From Bacteroidia bacterium (lineage in GTDB: Bacteria > Bacteroidota > Bacteroidia > M30B66), in the NCBI GenBank assembly GCA_018401705.1, contig JAGYKL010000011.1:50020-114019 (forward strand): DNA of 64,000 nt, read 5' to 3'. The translations under genes were made by a program, and so were the position numbers. Below, in pieces: positions 18,609 to 27,241 of the stretch (the stretch's first letter is position 1; every line of letters starts with the position of its first letter). A model generated the notes under the pieces. The model was not told the DNA's origin and searched no databases. It saw only the letters and a program-made list of their open reading frames with translations.

Positions 18609-21600
18609 TCAAATACATTTTGCCAAAGCCCCTTTCAAAATAGTGTCAGCACCTGTTTCACGGCGCTCAATGTCTTGACCGTCGATGGTGGTGATAACTC
18701 TGTAAAGGTAAATACCATTAGCTAAGCGGTCTCCAAATTCGTCTCTTCCATCCCAGGCATATTCGGTAACGTTCTTTCCAATTCTGATTGGTCCGAGCTC
18801 GTCTTTTCGAATGTCTTTGATTACCTTTCCTGTAATGGTCATAATTTGTATTCTGAATACATCTGGCACAACTGAACCGGTAAGGGTAAACACAAAGTGA
18901 GTTTTTGTGCTAAAAGGATTCGGGTAATTGAGGATGTTAGTAATAGTACTTTTATTAATTACTTCGAATGAAATGCTGTATTGTACAGAGCCACTAGCAT
19001 TATTAGATCTATCGCGAGCCTTTACTACAAATTCATAAGTTCCGTCTTCAAGAAATTCTGCTCTCCAAACTATTCGGGCTTTATTATCGGGCAGTGAGCC
19101 CGGGATGAATTCCATTTCGGGTGTTGAACTAAAGAATACTGGTAAGGCTGAGTTTCCAGAAGGCCTTTTCAGGTACAATTGGAATGAACTTGTATCGTCA
19201 AGAGCCAAGTATGGATTCTCGTCTTTCAATTGAATTACAATTTCAGGTCTTGGTGAAATAATATCTCCATTGATAATATGCACAGCGTCGAAAGTAACAT
19301 CCAACAATGGATTGATATTGTCGGAACCGATGTAGAAATTAAGTGAGCCAATATTGTTAAACCTGAATTGCTCAGGTTGATCTAAGTTTGGATTGGCTTC
19401 TACCCAAATGCTGTTTGGTCCTGAAAAAGGTAAAGTTGAAACAGAAACGGTATCTAAAAGAATCTCTCCCGGAGCTAAAGGCTTTTGACGGGAATAGTTT
19501 ACAGGATAAATATTTCTGTTAACATCCTGAATCCAGTATGCTACAAGCATGCTATCCATTGGTAACTCAGAGATATTCTGGATTGCTATAGCTAGTTTTA
19601 AGCTATCTCCCTGTTGTAGGGTGTCGTTGTATAAGTAGAGTCCAGCTAAAGGATTAAGGGCTGCTTCGGGTACCGGATCATAGGTTAATTGCCAACGGTC
19701 TAATTGAACAGGAGTTCTTAGAGAATCGTCTCGCATGAAGGCATTCAAACGAACATAGGTATAATTCGTATTTCCAATAATTGGAGCTAAATCAATTTCT
19801 CCGTTTGGTCCTGTGGTTGCTTCAAGTATGATGTTTTCCTGGCCGTTGGCCTGAATTCCTTTAACCTGAATTCGTATACTATCTAATGGATTATCAATAT
19901 TATTTACCTTCCAGCTTAGGGTATCCCAGCCAGAGCCCGGACCAATAAGCGTAGATGTAAAATCACCACTTACCCAGCTGTTAAACATAGGAGCAGAAAG
20001 CGTTAGATTGGCATTTGCCGAATCGGCAATCATTTCAATAGCAGTTTCGGGATGCCCCTTTTTAACCATAAAAATGTATGGATATTCATTTGGCAAATAG
20101 CGAATACTATCGGCACCTATATTTTCGAATGCTTCCAAAACAGATTCATCCCACGTTTGGTAGTTACCGTAAATCCAAGTGTAAGCTAGGATATAGTGGC
20201 CATTTGGAACAGAATTTATCATATCGCGCATAGCTTCAAGATCATTAGCTCCGGCCTCATTTCTGAAAACAAAATTGGCCATGCGGTTTCCATTCTTGCA
20301 CTGACATGTATTGTTAAACTGTCCATATTGATTGCCTTCTTCCCAGCAATTCTCAGGCGAAAGCCAAGGCAATAATGTTACTGAGTCAATCACAGCTATG
20401 TAAATAGCACCATCCAGGCTACAGCCTGCATCGGCCCATACTTCAGCATCAATTTTATATGATGTAGCCCAAAGTTCATCAATCTCCCAAGGGAAACCGT
20501 AAGCATTACAAGTTAGCTCCTTCGCATTGGTTACAAAGTCGAAATAACGCGAATCTCTTAGGTAATTGATTTGATTGTACTGATTTTTCTTGAATTGAAA
20601 GAAGTGGTCCTGAGCCCATCCCCGGCGCCCGGGAATATGCTGAAAGGAGCTTTCTTTCCATTGATATGATCCTCCCGGAAGGGAATCAGGCGAAACTCGC
20701 CAGAAAATAACCATGCTATCTTGAAGAGTAAGCGGTAAGTCCCAACTTAACACACCTCCAGATTGAGTTATTTGATGTGTAATCTTAAACGGACTGTTGA
20801 AAAGGTCGGTGGTATCTGCTTCGAGTACATAGGTTCTAACAGGAGCAAAAGGGTCTCCGGTTGAAGCTTTTAGTGTAACAGTGTTGTTAGGAACCAAGGC
20901 AAACTCGTAAGGCCAAACCGGAAGTACTTCGGCCGACCTGATAAGCAGCGTAGCTTGAATATTATTATTATTTTCAGATAACTCATCCCGCTGATTAAGC
21001 GGATCAATTCTAATATCGAAAGTGTTTATACCCACACCTCCTTTGATGATATCTGTAACAGGCATGGTTATTACCAATGTATCTCTAAAGTAAGGATTGG
21101 CAATAAGTCTCGAATAAGTTGTTGTGAGCCCGGTATTTGGAAAATTTCTAACTACTTCAACCGTGAGGGGTGCATCAATAGCACGACCAACGTTTGAAAC
21201 AACAATATTTAATCTGAATGAATCTACTTCGGTAGTTACATCTTCGGGATTAAAGAACACATCAGGCTGAGAAGTATAATAATCGGGGAGCAAAGCGCCG
21301 TTTAATGCCACTCCCGGATCTCCGTGAAGTGTAGTTTCGAGAATTACAGCCTTGCGAAATGGGTCGGTTGAGTAAACAGCTCTTGCCGTGCGCTTCATGT
21401 TGAGAGCCATTGCATCGCCGTAATATCTTTGCGACATGTAACGGTAAAGTGTATCTGTGTATGTGTGCAGCTGATTTGGAATACCTAGGGCTACAGAAGC
21501 AATAAAGCCAATAGTTCCGCGGTTTGGGATAAGGGTAAATTCTTCACTTTGACTAAAGCCTAAGCCCGGAGGTTGATGAATATCCCCTGCGTAGCAGGAG

Positions 21601-23606
21601 TTTCCTATTAGGAAAGGGTATTTTCCCTGGTTGTTATAGCTTGCGGGGTCATCGATGCTTACATCAAAACCGCTACCGGTTGCATGTCCAAAGAATGTCA
21701 TTAAAGAGACTCCATTATTTATATAATCTGTTATAATGGCACTCTGTGTTTGCTCGATAGGAGCTGATGAAGTTTTCTGATATGTATAAACTGTTCCACC
21801 AAAAAGGGTGTCTTCTATAGTGTTTTCGTAGGTGCTTAGGTAATTGAGATAGCTCTGTTGCTCACTTTGCGATTGACCTCCACCAAAGTGAAGAACTTGC
21901 TTCATCCACATAGCAGGCGAGTTGCCTTCGTATTCCTGAAGCTTGTTAAGATATGCGGTAACATCTGCACCAGAGGTTGCAGAAATACGGCCTGTTGCAA
22001 GTGCTGGTTCAAAAGGAAGTGAACCATTTAATCCTGCTGTAAGCAACATGTCGCAACTAGGGAATCCAAAGGTAGGAACAAGAGATTGACTCCAGTTTTC
22101 AGCATCATTTCTAATGTAATGCGGTGAAATAGATTTTCCTAATAACAAGAGGTATTCTGGTTCATTATCCCAGTAACCAAAAGCAGTGTTGGCAAAGTTT
22201 TTAATTGATAGAGGGTGTTGTCTGATACCGTAAGAGAACTGGTCGTACAATTCATCAATATAAAAAACCTCTGTTGGGAATTTGCCTGAGCGGTAGGCTT
22301 TGTAAGCCGAAGCTTCGTTTTGAAAGTTACGATGTGTTATAATAACGAAGTCGGTGCCTGGATAATCGCGAAGGTTGGTAAATTGTCCACTACCTGCATT
22401 AACAGCCGAAAGGCTGGATGCACCCAGATTTATGATTGAAGCGTTTGCGCAAAGAAATACTTCTTTTTCTCCAGTAGTGCCGTTTGGTACGATGGCCCTG
22501 AAAGCTGCTCCATTAGGGCTTGCCTGAATTCGTCGGCCATTACTTACATCAAAAAGGTAAACAGCGCCAGAAGCAGCATTTACAGCAGTCATGTTAACGA
22601 GGTATTTTTCACCATTAACATTATCAGGAAGCAACATTTTGTACAAGCCCTGATTTTCCATGTTAAAGTTATGCGGATACTTCCAAACGTAGTTTGAATA
22701 AACAGCATTTGAAGTTACCGGGGCGCCATTATTGGAGGTTATTCCAACATAAGAAAAAGTAAATGCAGTTGTGCTTGCTCCAACGCCGCTTAAAGGAAGA
22801 TTAAAAGAAAAGGCTCTGCTGCCGTGACCTTCCATGAGAGTGTCTTTCAAAGGCAGGTTTGCTAATTTCAATTGAAATCGATGATCGAGATAATGCGGAG
22901 CATTAGAGATAGTTTTGTAAACGATTTTTAAGTTTGCTTCAGGTCCTGAACTAGCCTTATTTGCGCTAGGGATGTTGGTAATTTGATTTAGCAAAGGCGC
23001 AGAAAAAACGGGTCCTGACCAACCTTCACCTTCGGTGTATTCAGGGTCTGTTGAGTTGTTAAAATCGGTTTTCCCGAAATAGTAGTTCTCGGTTTGTTGG
23101 TTAATTACTTCTCTAATAAAGTAGGGAGCAGCAGGATAAGCACTAAAATCATTGTCGGTTTCGACACTCATCCTGAGGTTCTGAGTAAGGTTATTCCAGG
23201 TAAGGAAATAAACAGCAGTATCGCTAAAAAGCGAATAATTTGGATTACTATGACCTACTTCTGGGGTTTCGTATAATGAAGCATCAAGCCATCCGTCGTT
23301 TTTACGAGCAAAGAACTCAACAAAATCACCTTCATCCCAGGTTCCATCGGCTTCTCCTTCAACGTATATAGCTTGCTCCTGACCTCTTCCAAAGATTTGG
23401 ATGTTTCTAGGGTCGGTTCCGGCGAGCTGAGGAATAGCATCAAGCAGAGCAGCAGATGAGATGCGGTAAACGCCGGTATTTGTTATCGGAATTCTGAAAT
23501 AGGTTTGCTCGTAGTTTATCCACTCATTACCAAAAGGCTGAGCAGAGACCAATAAAGGGAGGCAAACCATTAAAGAAAATAGTAAGTAAATTCTTTTCAT
23601 AGGCAT
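18609..23606 (-). CDS. porU2: PorU-like C25 (gingipain-type) peptidase, probable T9SS sortase PorU2
   Basis: A 1,665-residue protein with a signal peptide (LLFSLMVCLPLLVSAQ). The central domain is a C25 gingipain-type cysteine peptidase: catalytic His641 in FFGHATGSG and Cys671 in IGNSCYAGD. Long beta regions follow, including CARDB-like stretches, and the C-terminus resembles a FlgD-like domain (NYPNPFSTKTHFVFTLTG, YAWDGRDEFGDRLANG). PorU is the T9SS sortase that removes C-terminal sorting signals and attaches cargo to the surface. This protein is about 500 residues longer than the classic P. gingivalis PorU, matching the longer variant known as PorU2. Its ATG overlaps the PorV-like stop (TAATG), so translation is coupled. 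The sortase role is inferred from family and pairing. Confidence 0.85.
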   Translation of the reverse strand: MPMKRIYLLFSLMVCLPLLVSAQPFGNEWINYEQTYFRIPITNTGVYRISSAALLDAIPQLAGTDPRNIQIFGRGQEQAIYVEGEADGTWDEGDFVEFFARKNDGWLDASLYETPEVGHSNPNYSLFSDTAVYFLTWNNLTQNLRMSVETDNDFSAYPAAPYFIREVINQQTENYYFGKTDFNNSTDPEYTEGEGWSGPVFSAPLLNQITNIPSANKASSGPEANLKIVYKTISNAPHYLDHRFQLKLANLPLKDTLMEGHGSRAFSFNLPLSGVGASTTAFTFSYVGITSNNGAPVTSNAVYSNYVWKYPHNFNMENQGLYKMLLPDNVNGEKYLVNMTAVNAASGAVYLFDVSNGRRIQASPNGAAFRAIVPNGTTGEKEVFLCANASIINLGASSLSAVNAGSGQFTNLRDYPGTDFVIITHRNFQNEASAYKAYRSGKFPTEVFYIDELYDQFSYGIRQHPLSIKNFANTAFGYWDNEPEYLLLLGKSISPHYIRNDAENWSQSLVPTFGFPSCDMLLTAGLNGSLPFEPALATGRISATSGADVTAYLNKLQEYEGNSPAMWMKQVLHFGGGQSQSEQQSYLNYLSTYENTIEDTLFGGTVYTYQKTSSAPIEQTQSAIITDYINNGVSLMTFFGHATGSGFDVSIDDPASYNNQGKYPFLIGNSCYAGDIHQPPGLGFSQSEEFTLIPNRGTIGFIASVALGIPNQLHTYTDTLYRYMSQRYYGDAMALNMKRTARAVYSTDPFRKAVILETTLHGDPGVALNGALLPDYYTSQPDVFFNPEDVTTEVDSFRLNIVVSNVGRAIDAPLTVEVVRNFPNTGLTTTYSRLIANPYFRDTLVITMPVTDIIKGGVGINTFDIRIDPLNQRDELSENNNNIQATLLIRSAEVLPVWPYEFALVPNNTVTLKASTGDPFAPVRTYVLEADTTDLFNSPFKITHQITQSGGVLSWDLPLTLQDSMVIFWRVSPDSLPGGSYQWKESSFQHIPGRRGWAQDHFFQFKKNQYNQINYLRDSRYFDFVTNAKELTCNAYGFPWEIDELWATSYKIDAEVWADAGCSLDGAIYIAVIDSVTLLPWLSPENCWEEGNQYGQFNNTCQCKNGNRMANFVFRNEAGANDLEAMRDMINSVPNGHYILAYTWIYGNYQTWDESVLEAFENIGADSIRYLPNEYPYIFMVKKGHPETAIEMIADSANANLTLSAPMFNSWVSGDFTSTLIGPGSGWDTLSWKVNNIDNPLDSIRIQVKGIQANGQENIILEATTGPNGEIDLAPIIGNTNYTYVRLNAFMRDDSLRTPVQLDRWQLTYDPVPEAALNPLAGLYLYNDTLQQGDSLKLAIAIQNISELPMDSMLVAYWIQDVNRNIYPVNYSRQKPLAPGEILLDTVSVSTLPFSGPNSIWVEANPNLDQPEQFRFNNIGSLNFYIGSDNINPLLDVTFDAVHIINGDIISPRPEIVIQLKDENPYLALDDTSSFQLYLKRPSGNSALPVFFSSTPEMEFIPGSLPDNKARIVWRAEFLEDGTYEFVVKARDRSNNASGSVQYSISFEVINKSTITNILNYPNPFSTKTHFVFTLTGSVVPDVFRIQIMTITGKVIKDIRKDELGPIRIGKNVTEYAWDGRDEFGDRLANGIYLYRVITTIDGQDIERRETGADTILKGALAKCI

Positions 23607-24706
23607 TAATCGCTTGTGGTAGATTTATTAGCGGCCTGAATATCAAATCTCAGGGAAAATACATTTGAGTATAGAGCAATGCTTTGGTCACCTATGTCGG
23701 TTAAAGCATAGTCGATATAGATACCTTTAATACGTATACCTAAGCCAAGATTTGGCTGGTAAGATATTTCGCGACCATCGCCGGCATCATTTAGAGTAGT
23801 TTGGAAATTGCCAATACCTCCTCTTAGGAAAATTGTCTTTTTGAAACCTGCTTCAAAACCAAAAACCGGGCTCATAGAGAAAGCTTTATCTCTGATGAGT
23901 GTATTTCTCATCCCATCAAACGTAGTTTGCATGTTTAATTCGGTGAGAATGTTAAACTTTTCGCCAAGCTGAAAGTTTCTGGCAGCACCTAACGTAAGAG
24001 TTGGAAGGGTTATTTCAAGTGAATTTTCAGGAATTTCATTGTCTGTTTCAGCGAAAACAGCTCTTTGAGAATCAGTTAAATTGTAAGTCCACGCATTAAA
24101 AGTAGATGTGATATCTCTTGCCATGGCAGCAAATCTCCAGTTATTAGGTTTGTATTGAACACCGGCATCGAGACCGAAGCCCCATGAGCGAGCAAAATCT
24201 CCAACAACTCTGTGCACCACTTTGGCATTTCCACCAACGCTCAATCCATGCTCATTTAATGTACGAGCATATGAGAATAAGAAACCATAATCGGCAGCAG
24301 AAAAGGAAGTAATTCTGTCATAGTTTACATTTCCATTGGCATCAATTAACTCTGAGGTATCAGGAATATCGTCAACCCCGAAGCGAATTACTGAAACACC
24401 TAATACACTTTTAGAGTCTATACGCGCAGCTAATGAGCCAAAATCGTATTGCGCAATATTGCCAAAATATGAAGAGTGCATAAGTGCACCCTGAAATTTA
24501 GATTGTATACCCGTTAAACCGGCAGGATTCCAATAGCCTGAAGTTGCATCATCGGCAGCAGTAATAAAAGACCCCGACATACCTAATGCTCTGGCTCCAA
24601 CGCCAATGGCAAGAAATTCATTACTGTATTTCCTGGCAGTTTGGGCATGCGCCGCTGAGGAAGCAAATAACAGTACTAGACTTATTAAACGTATGGTATA
24701 ATTCAT
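23606..24706 (-). CDS. porV2: PorV-like outer-membrane protein, probable T9SS shuttle PorV2
   Basis: A 366-residue protein with a signal peptide (LLFASSAAHAQ) and the FadL/PorV-type opening FLAIGVGARALGMSGSFIT followed by DDATSGYWNPAGL, the hallmark of the PorV/PorQ (UPF0164-like) family. The remainder consists of alternating strands expected of a 14-stranded outer-membrane barrel. In T9SS, PorV collects cargo by its sorting domain after passage through the SprA pore and delivers it to PorU. The direct coupling to a PorU-like gene supports the shuttle role. A second, unlinked canonical porV/porU set would be expected in the genome and is not in this window. The 2 suffix rests on the partner's length and the pairing, so the exact subgroup is less certain than the family. 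Confidence 0.82.
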   Translation of the reverse strand: MNYTIRLISLVLLFASSAAHAQTARKYSNEFLAIGVGARALGMSGSFITAADDATSGYWNPAGLTGIQSKFQGALMHSSYFGNIAQYDFGSLAARIDSKSVLGVSVIRFGVDDIPDTSELIDANGNVNYDRITSFSAADYGFLFSYARTLNEHGLSVGGNAKVVHRVVGDFARSWGFGLDAGVQYKPNNWRFAAMARDITSTFNAWTYNLTDSQRAVFAETDNEIPENSLEITLPTLTLGAARNFQLGEKFNILTELNMQTTFDGMRNTLIRDKAFSMSPVFGFEAGFKKTIFLRGGIGNFQTTLNDAGDGREISYQPNLGLGIRIKGIYIDYALTDIGDQSIALYSNVFSLRFDIQAANKSTTSD

Positions 24707-24883
24707 AGTTTAGACATTTTTGATAAACAAAGCTTTAGGCTTAGTGTTTTGAGGATTGGATTTTCAATTAACAGAACTCTTGAGTTAAGCGTATTGAAGG
24801 TTATTTTATTTTGCATAATCAGAAACTTTTTTTCCTTTGCAAGTTCTTGTTGAGCAATAATTCTTCTTGCCAACAGATTCTGT

Positions 24884-26071
24884 ATGAAACGTCTCATTAA
24901 GAAGTCACATTTTGATAACATCCACGCATTGCGCTTTGTCGCATTTCTTTGGATATTTTTTTCGCATTGCTTCATAACTAGTAATCAACAGGTTGCAGTG
25001 TCTTCTTTGTTCACTGACTTGCGGCAAGTTAGTATCAATCTTAATCACGTAGCATACAGTTTATTGTTTATACTAACAGGGTTTTTAAACACTTGGTCGA
25101 TTTTCGAGGAGAGGTTTATCTATAAGAAAACCAATGTGTTACGCTATTATATGCGTCGTTTTTTGGGAATTCTTCCTTTGTATTTTGTTATATTCTTACT
25201 TGGCTATTTTGTGATTCCTCGTCTTGAATTGGGACTTCCGGTAGATATAAATAAACCTCAAAGAGCTTTAGATTACCTTTTATTTATTTTCAATTTTGGC
25301 TATACAGATACCTTTTCTCCTGTTGATGGAATAATGGGAAATATGTGGTCAATTGCCGTGAGTTTTCAATTCATAATAGTTTGGCCAATTTTAATGACCT
25401 ATTTCAGGCGAAAGGAAACTACGTTAATGACTATTGGTATGCTTGCATTTTTTGCGGGAGCTTGGTTTTATTCTGATAATGACAGTTTTCAGTTTAACAC
25501 CTTAAATGTTCTTTGCGATTTTATGGCAGGTTCTTTTGTGGCATATTTCAGTTTCTTCAAGTATAAAACGCATCTGTTTCTAAAAAGGCAAACTAAGCGC
25601 ACTATAGGTTTCTTGTACATTGTATTTTTTACCTACATGGTTTTCAGAGATGAGATTTTGTTTGAGTTAAAAATGGTTCCTGATCAAATACTATTTATTT
25701 CAGAGAGATTGATTATTACAGCTGCCATTGCCTTCTTCATATTTGAGCAAACGTTTAGTTCTAACTCAGTTCTTAAACTTGCAAAGCTTAAGATATTTAA
25801 TGCACCTGGAAAGATTGCCTATAGCATGTATGCTTATCATGCAGTAGGCATTATTCTAGGTTATAAAGCAATGGCTTTTCTAGTTAGCGAACAGACTCAG
25901 TTTTCAGTTTTGTTTTTAGAACCTGTTATAGCTTTAGCAATAACTGCTGCAATTTCATTGTTCAGTACTGAGTATTTCGAAAAGAAATTTACTCGACGTA
26001 AGAAGCATTACAGTCCAACCCGTGAGTATAATCCTGTAGGTTTGCAAGATGATAAAACGAAATCTTCCTAA
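24884..26071 (+). CDS. Acyltransferase family 3 (OafA/YrhL-like) membrane protein
   Basis: A 395-residue integral membrane protein with about ten hydrophobic segments. The N-terminus carries the family signature NIHALRFVAFLWIFFSHC, including the conserved Arg and His of the acyltransferase-3 family, and later conserved segments match (MGNMWSIAVSFQFIIVWP; GKIAYSMYAYHAVGI). Family members transfer acyl groups, usually acetyl, onto extracytoplasmic sugars of lipopolysaccharide, exopolysaccharide or peptidoglycan. The acceptor here is unknown. The 3' end overlaps pssA by 23 bases, so the two are translated from one transcript and may both serve the cell envelope. Upstream is a divergent gap to the PorV-like gene. 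Confidence 0.9.
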   Translation: MKRLIKKSHFDNIHALRFVAFLWIFFSHCFITSNQQVAVSSLFTDLRQVSINLNHVAYSLLFILTGFLNTWSIFEERFIYKKTNVLRYYMRRFLGILPLYFVIFLLGYFVIPRLELGLPVDINKPQRALDYLLFIFNFGYTDTFSPVDGIMGNMWSIAVSFQFIIVWPILMTYFRRKETTLMTIGMLAFFAGAWFYSDNDSFQFNTLNVLCDFMAGSFVAYFSFFKYKTHLFLKRQTKRTIGFLYIVFFTYMVFRDEILFELKMVPDQILFISERLIITAAIAFFIFEQTFSSNSVLKLAKLKIFNAPGKIAYSMYAYHAVGIILGYKAMAFLVSEQTQFSVLFLEPVIALAITAAISLFSTEYFEKKFTRRKKHYSPTREYNPVGLQDDKTKSS

Positions 26072-26771
26072 TGCCTTAACACTAGGTAATCTGTTGTGTG
26101 GTTGTTTAGCCATTCAACAATTATTGAGCGGGCATGCAGAATGGGCGCCTTGGCTTATGCTTGCTTCTGGTATTCTCGACTTCTTTGATGGAATGCTGGC
26201 AAGGGCATTAAACGTTTTCTCAGATATTGGAAAAGACCTTGATTCCTTAGCAGATACTGTAAGTTTTGGTGTTCTGCCCGGTTTTATGGCTTATTACCTT
26301 ATTGCTCAAGCGCAAGGATTTGAAAATCCTCAAAGCCTTAACCTGAATGAGTTATTTCCGTCTGTTATCGCATTTTTAATCCCGGTATTATCTGCGTACA
26401 GGCTTGCTAATTTTAATCACGACACAAGACAAAGCAGTTCATTTATAGGCTTGGCAACTCCGGCTAATGGATTTTTCTGGGCCGGCTTATTTTATCTTGT
26501 TATTGTTTTAGATGAATTAAGTCCATCCTATATCTTGCTTGCAAGTATTGCTTTAATATCAGCACTTATGCTAAATGCATCTATTCCGATGTTCAGCTTT
26601 AAATTCAAAAAGGGACTTCAAATGAGCGAATTATGGCCGCAGCTTGTTTTGATGCTTGCTTCAATTCCCTTGCTAATACTTTATAGTCTGGGTGCGTTTG
26701 CCCCAATCATACTTTTGTATGTTTTTCTTTCGATTATTCAGAACCTGGTACAAAAACCAAGTGCTTCCTGA
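26049..26771 (+). CDS. pssA: CDP-diacylglycerol--serine O-phosphatidyltransferase
   Basis: A 240-residue membrane enzyme that makes phosphatidylserine, the precursor of phosphatidylethanolamine, from CDP-diacylglycerol and serine. The CDP-alcohol phosphatidyltransferase signature is complete: DG (47-48), AR (51-52), Gly61, Asp65 and Asp69 within FFDGMLARALNVFSDIGKDL and DSLAD. The start ANALTLGNLLCG-type segment (NLPNALTLGNLLCG) and further hydrophobic segments fit the PssA family of Gram-negative and Bacteroidota type. It overlaps the acyltransferase gene by 23 bases and converges on purS with only 2 bases between stops. Confidence 0.93.
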   Translation: MIKRNLPNALTLGNLLCGCLAIQQLLSGHAEWAPWLMLASGILDFFDGMLARALNVFSDIGKDLDSLADTVSFGVLPGFMAYYLIAQAQGFENPQSLNLNELFPSVIAFLIPVLSAYRLANFNHDTRQSSSFIGLATPANGFFWAGLFYLVIVLDELSPSYILLASIALISALMLNASIPMFSFKFKKGLQMSELWPQLVLMLASIPLLILYSLGAFAPIILLYVFLSIIQNLVQKPSAS

Positions 26772-26773
26772 TA

Positions 26774-27025
26774 TTAGGCTTCAGTGATTTGAAAAGAATA
26801 ACCCTCCATGATAGGGTTAGATAATATCTCTTTACACGCTTTTTCCACTTTTTCATGAGCAGATTGTGAAGAATCAGCTTCAATTTCAAGGCGAATATGT
26901 TTACCAATTCTAACATTATTAATTTCGGGTAAACCTAAATTTTTCATACTTCCGCTAACTGCTTTTCCCTGTGGATCAAGAAGCGCCGCGTGAGGCATAA
27001 CGTCAATTTCAGCTATGAATTTCAT
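26774..27025 (-). CDS. purS: Phosphoribosylformylglycinamidine synthase subunit PurS
   Basis: An 83-residue protein from the ATG at 27025, the usual PurS size; a start at 27043 adds six residues. The sequence fits PurS: opening strand MKFIAEIDVMPHAALLDPQG, the AVSGSMKNLGLPEINNVRIG segment and a C-terminal NPIMEGYSFQI. PurS joins PurQ and PurL to form FGAM synthase in the fourth step of purine synthesis. PurQ and PurL are not in this window. The gene stands alone on its strand, with a TATATTTG -7-like box at 27041-27048 about 15 bases upstream and an inverted repeat beyond it. Confidence 0.93.
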   Translation of the reverse strand: MKFIAEIDVMPHAALLDPQGKAVSGSMKNLGLPEINNVRIGKHIRLEIEADSSQSAHEKVEKACKEILSNPIMEGYSFQITEA

Positions 27026-27040
27026 GGATGTGATTTGCGG

Positions 27041-27077
27041 CAAATATAGTAAATCGTTTCTAGGAGTTCTCCTTAGA
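27041..27077 (-). promoter_or_regulatory. Probable purS promoter -7 box with inverted repeat
   Basis: On the minus strand 27048-27041 reads TATATTTG, a full match to TAnnTTTG. Immediately upstream, 27059-27077 is an inverted repeat, TCTA-GGAG-tt-CTCC-t-TAGA, at the place where a -33 element or operator would lie. No TTG at the normal spacing was found. A regulatory role is inferred from position only. Confidence 0.45.
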
Positions 27078-27241
27078 TTATGGATAAAACTCCATTTAAC
27101 TATATGAACATTCTAGAGCTTTTCTTCGCGCTGTTCCTTAATATAGAGGGCTTTCAGTAATTAATTTTCATGCTAATAACAAGATAAATGTAGAGGCTTC
27201 GTTAATAATCATTTGAAGTATCTTCGACCGAAGGCTCAGTT

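Noticed and set aside
24703..24975. A 90-codon minus-strand frame over the gap before the acyltransferase gene
   Set aside because: It overlaps the acyltransferase start on the other strand, has no recognisable domain and its composition is unlike that of a coding region. A shared promoter region is the better reading.
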